DNA of 8,484 nucleotides from Candidatus Melainabacteria bacterium (GTDB taxonomy: Bacteria; Cyanobacteriota; Vampirovibrionia; Obscuribacterales; Obscuribacteraceae): contig PSRH01000247.1 in assembly GCA_003175915.1 (NCBI GenBank), forward strand, positions 1-8,484. The letters run 5' to 3'. Below the pieces are notes generated by a model that was given only the letters and a program-made list of their open reading frames with translations, was not told the origin of the DNA and ran no database searches. Position 1 is the stretch's first letter; the number at the start of each line of letters is the position of its first letter. The position numbers and the translations under genes are program-made. Shown piece by piece: positions 6,325-8,484 of this stretch.

Positions 6325-7550
6325 CGCAGCAAGCGCGCCTCAATCGGTTCCAACTCTTCATCCTCCTCTAAAACACCGCTGTCGCGCGATATAGACAAAA
6401 GAATGCCGACCATGGCCATGGTGATCACCAGCGAAGTACCGCCATAGCTGATAAACGGCAGAGTAATACCAGTGACGGGCACCAGTCCGGTGGTGACCAT
6501 TACGTTGACCAACGCCTGCAGCGTTATTGAGCTGGTAATTCCTATAGCAAGGAGACGGCCAAACAAAGTTCGCGCTTTGAGAGCCACTTTAAAGCCATGA
6601 TAGGCAAAGAGTGCGAACAAACCAATCAATACACAACAACCAACCAGGCCAAACTCTTCGGCAATGACGGCGAAGATAAAGTCTGCGTGCTGAACGGGAA
6701 GATAATAGAGCTTCTGCAAAGACCGGCCAAACCCCATTCCCAGCAAGGACCCTGAGCCAATCGCTAGCTGAGCTTGAATGATGTTCCAGCCTTCTTTTTG
6801 CGGACTCAAGTAGGGATTCAGCCAGCTCTGGATTCTGGCCATTTGGTATGGTGTCTTTTCAATATGGTGCCAAACCAGCCAGGAGCCGCCAATCAGCGAA
6901 GAAAAAATGAGCATGGAATTAGCACCACTTACGTAGAGCAGCGATAGCAAGCCGCCCATAATCATCATGGCCGTTCCTAAATCAGGCTGTTTTACCACTA
7001 TGGCAGCCATAATCAGCGTGACCACTATGCGCATAAAGATTTGTCTGTGCCACCAGAAATACTGCGATAATCCCGCAGCCATCAACAGCAATGAGCTTAC
7101 TTTGCAAAACTCGGACGGTTGAAATTGCAAGGCGCCAAGTGCCAGCCAGCGACTCGATCCTTTGGCAGTGACAGACAAGCCCGGGATCAGCGTAAACATC
7201 AGAAGAACTAGAGAAACAAGCGCGAGAGGCCACGAGTACTTCTTCAAGACGCGATAATCCTGGCGGCTGATGCTGAACATAAGCACCAGACCAATCACGA
7301 AGGCAATCGCCTGGCGCCGCAAATAAACGGTCGGATCATGATAGCTTTCCAACGACTCTGGTGCTGAGGCGCTGAAGACCGCCATCAACCCGAAGCCACA
7401 CAAAGACAGGACCAAGGTGATTAGTGCCCGGTCGGGCAAACCGCGAAACTGAGAGACAGTTTCGCTTGGCGGCAGCCCTTTCTTGGCCGGGCCATCTGGC
7501 CGGCGCGGAAGTCTTCTTATATCTTGAGCGGATAATATCTTTGAAGACAT
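6321..7550 (-). CDS. ftsW: Septal peptidoglycan polymerase FtsW (SEDS family)
   Basis: FtsW is the SEDS-family glycosyltransferase that polymerises lipid II at the division site together with a class B PBP. The 409 aa have a cytoplasmic N-terminal part (1-40) and about ten hydrophobic segments. SEDS signatures are GSSRWLALGALQFQPSEFCK (131-150), KQPDLGTAM (187-195), QHADFIFAVIAEEFG (287-301, with the catalytic-type Asp at 290) and LVPVTGITLPFISYGGTSL (356-374). The tail is acidic (EEDEELEPIE). Position between murD and murG identifies it as FtsW rather than RodA. The ATG start has a very strong Shine-Dalgarno (GAGGAG, 7 nt spacing). The first 13 or so residues are encoded, in another frame, by a relic of a murD 3' end, so the N-terminal extension appears overprinted. 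The stop overlaps murG. Confidence 0.97.
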   Translation of the reverse strand: MSSKILSAQDIRRLPRRPDGPAKKGLPPSETVSQFRGLPDRALITLVLSLCGFGLMAVFSASAPESLESYHDPTVYLRRQAIAFVIGLVLMFSISRQDYRVLKKYSWPLALVSLVLLMFTLIPGLSVTAKGSSRWLALGALQFQPSEFCKVSSLLLMAAGLSQYFWWHRQIFMRIVVTLIMAAIVVKQPDLGTAMMIMGGLLSLLYVSGANSMLIFSSLIGGSWLVWHHIEKTPYQMARIQSWLNPYLSPQKEGWNIIQAQLAIGSGSLLGMGFGRSLQKLYYLPVQHADFIFAVIAEEFGLVGCCVLIGLFALFAYHGFKVALKARTLFGRLLAIGITSSITLQALVNVMVTTGLVPVTGITLPFISYGGTSLVITMAMVGILLSISRDSGVLEEDEELEPIEARLLR

Positions 7551-7591
7551 TTCCTCTCTCCTCGATCGCCAACCATACTCAAGCCGGCGCG
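7510..7591 (-). pseudogene. Relic of a second murD 3' end, overlapping the ftsW start
   Basis: Read in the frame of 7563-7525, this encodes EERGNVFKDIIRS, which matches 11 of 13 residues of the real MurD tail EDRGNVFKDIVRS (7971-7933). Over these 39 nt, 31 are identical. Seven of the eight differences are at MurD third codon positions, as expected if both copies diverged while coding for MurD. Weaker similarity continues upstream to about 7591 (GCGCCGGCT against GTGCCAGCT of murD, with a 2-nt indel). The frame is broken by TGA at 7581-7579, so it cannot now supply a MurD tail. The ftsW ATG (7550-7548) lies inside it in a different frame. Confidence 0.65.
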
Positions 7592-7902
7592 GTGAAAGAA
7601 GCTACGACTTGACACCCAATTGTATGCCAAGAGATAAGCCTTATTCCAGAGTGCCAAGCGAATATATTTGGGGCAGCCGGATCTAAACCCGGAGGCAAGC
7701 GAGAACCTGGTTGCGCCCGCGCCTCGCTCAAAAATTTACTGGCGATGTAAATGTCCTCGAGTAAAGACGAGTTCGCTCATTGTTCAAATTACTTGGGTAA
7801 TTGTTGGTGATCAGAACCCGATCCGGATTTCATTTTTATGCTTGATAACCTGCCTGGTTGCCTGCAATATCAAAACTTCGAGTTTGGCTTTTCGATAAGC
7901 AA
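7551..7902 (-). other. Non-coding gap between murD and ftsW
   Basis: murD and ftsW are usually adjacent or overlapping in dcw clusters; here about 350 nt separate them. No convincing gene is present. In the frame of the murD relic, 7776-7582 is open for 65 codons but has no ATG or GTG near its start and no recognised family. On the minus strand there are an AT-rich hairpin just past the murD stop (TATC-AAAA, 7897-7889, with TTTT-GATA, 7875-7868, one bulge), an AGCGAG/CTCGCT pair within 7690-7735, and an 8-bp stem with one G-U pair (7658-7651 with 7615-7608). TACAAT at 7624-7619 could be a -10 for ftsW, but no good -35 is seen. Confidence 0.5.
7553..7563 (-). promoter_or_regulatory. Strong ribosome binding site of ftsW
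   Basis: GAGGAGAGAGG precedes the ftsW ATG, with the GAGGAG core 7 nt upstream. It fixes the ftsW start. The same bases are the Glu-Glu-Arg-Gly codons of the murD relic, so the site seems to have been taken from old coding sequence. Confidence 0.7.
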
Positions 7903-8484
7903 TCAATGACTTGTGGCAATATTCTTGGTCTTGGAACGGACAATGTCTTTGAAAACGTTTCCTCTGTCTTCAAAGTCCCGGAACATGTCGTAGCTGGCAC
8001 ATGCTGGAGAGAGTACCAGGGGACCAGCTTTCAATCGGATCCCCAGCTCCACAGCGTCCGCTAAGGATCCAACTGAGTGGATATTTGCCACCCCGCCCGC
8101 AACCAAGGCTTGATGGAAGCGATCTGCCGCCTCTCCCAAAAGGATGACTGAGTGAGCGTGAGCACTCACACTCTTAGCGAACTCAGTAAGATCAGTGCCT
8201 TTGTCGCGTCCACCGGCAATAAGGACAATTTTTTCCGAAAACGCCTCTAGCGCTTTGATCGCTGAGTCCGTGTTAGTGGCCTTGGAATCGTTATAGCAGC
8301 GGATTCCCTCAACCGTATCGACATATTCGAGCCTATGTTCCAACCCTTTGAACTCTTTCAATGCGCTGGCGATCTGCTTTGTCTCAAGACCGAGGACTGC
8401 ACCTACGGACACGGCTGCCAGAGCATTTTCCCAGTTGTGGCGGCCAATCATCTGCAGGTCAGTCGTCCTTATGACAAAGCTCTC
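7903..8484 (-). CDS. murD: UDP-MurNAc-L-alanine:D-glutamate ligase, 3' part
   Basis: MurD ligates D-glutamate to UDP-MurNAc-L-alanine using ATP in the cytoplasm. Only the last 193 residues are in the window; the frame is open to the right edge and continues beyond it. Visible Mur-ligase landmarks are the MIGRHNWENALAA stretch (about residues 12-24 of the visible part), YNDSKATNTDS of the C-terminal domain, IAGGRDKGTDLTEF, and the signature SPACASYDMF followed by DFEDRGNVFKDIVRS. The central ATPase P-loop and the carbamylated lysine are outside the window. The protein ends with KTKNIATSH and TGA. ftsW lies 352 nt downstream on the same strand, an unusually large gap. The tail region has a second, diverged copy at the ftsW start. 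Confidence 0.97.
   Translation of the reverse strand, partial: ESFVIRTTDLQMIGRHNWENALAAVSVGAVLGLETKQIASALKEFKGLEHRLEYVDTVEGIRCYNDSKATNTDSAIKALEAFSEKIVLIAGGRDKGTDLTEFAKSVSAHAHSVILLGEAADRFHQALVAGGVANIHSVGSLADAVELGIRLKAGPLVLSPACASYDMFRDFEDRGNVFKDIVRSKTKNIATSH

Noticed and set aside
5948..6361. 137-codon minus-strand ORF at the murG 5' end
   Set aside because: It lies in another frame of murG and ftsW and is rich in Arg, Cys and Trp, as expected of an out-of-frame reading of these genes.
6085..6447. 120-codon + strand ORF across the murG/ftsW junction
   Set aside because: It is antisense to two well-supported genes, has no family pattern and no ribosome binding site, and is best explained as a shadow frame.
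7336..7572. 78-codon minus-strand ORF overlapping the ftsW start, taken as a gene
   Set aside because: Only its first 20 or so residues look like protein (the MurD tail relic). The rest is a shadow of the conserved ftsW coding sequence, and a TGA lies just upstream.
7738..7780. 14-codon ORF (ATG at 7780 on the minus strand) in the murD-ftsW gap as a leader peptide
   Set aside because: It has no ribosome binding site, no following attenuator-like terminator, and no run of regulatory codons.

Overview
The window looks like a bacterial chromosome segment of roughly 50% GC. It carries Shine-Dalgarno sites and makes free use of TTG and GTG starts. Nothing in it fixes the taxon. A non-photosynthetic Cyanobacteriota lineage (Vampirovibrionia/Obscuribacterales-like) is only a guess from gene order and composition. 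No tRNA, rRNA, CRISPR array, transposase or integrase was seen.

Layout, left to right. (1) Positions 3-1859 (+) hold a HEAT-repeat-like helical protein whose 5' end lies outside the window. It is followed at 2010-2618 (+) by a single-pass membrane protein with a TPR-like soluble domain. (2) Positions 4439-2624 (-) hold a glycine-cleavage operon: gcvT, a small unrecognised charged protein, then gcvH. It converges on the membrane-protein gene with a 5-nt gap; no gcvP is visible. (3) Positions 4440-4923 are non-coding and rich in inverted repeats. They end in a nested three-helix structure that stops 4 nt before a small + strand gene (4924-5136, 70 aa). (4) Positions 8484-5182 (-) hold part of the division and cell-wall (dcw) cluster: murD (3' part only), a 345-nt gap, ftsW, and murG overlapping ftsW by TTGA.

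How the genes work together. MurD adds D-glutamate to UDP-MurNAc-L-Ala. FtsW polymerises lipid II at the septum. MurG makes lipid II from lipid I. Together they form a peptidoglycan precursor-to-polymer segment. GcvT and GcvH are the aminomethyltransferase and lipoyl carrier of glycine cleavage.

The two most interesting observations are as follows. First, the ftsW start lies inside a second, diverged copy of the 3' end of murD. It is 408 bp from the real murD end and in another frame. Its differences from murD fall almost entirely at MurD third codon positions, so this looks like the relic of a once-functional murD. Second, the nested RNA-like structure at 4843-4919, just upstream of the 70-aa gene, may be a cis-regulatory leader.
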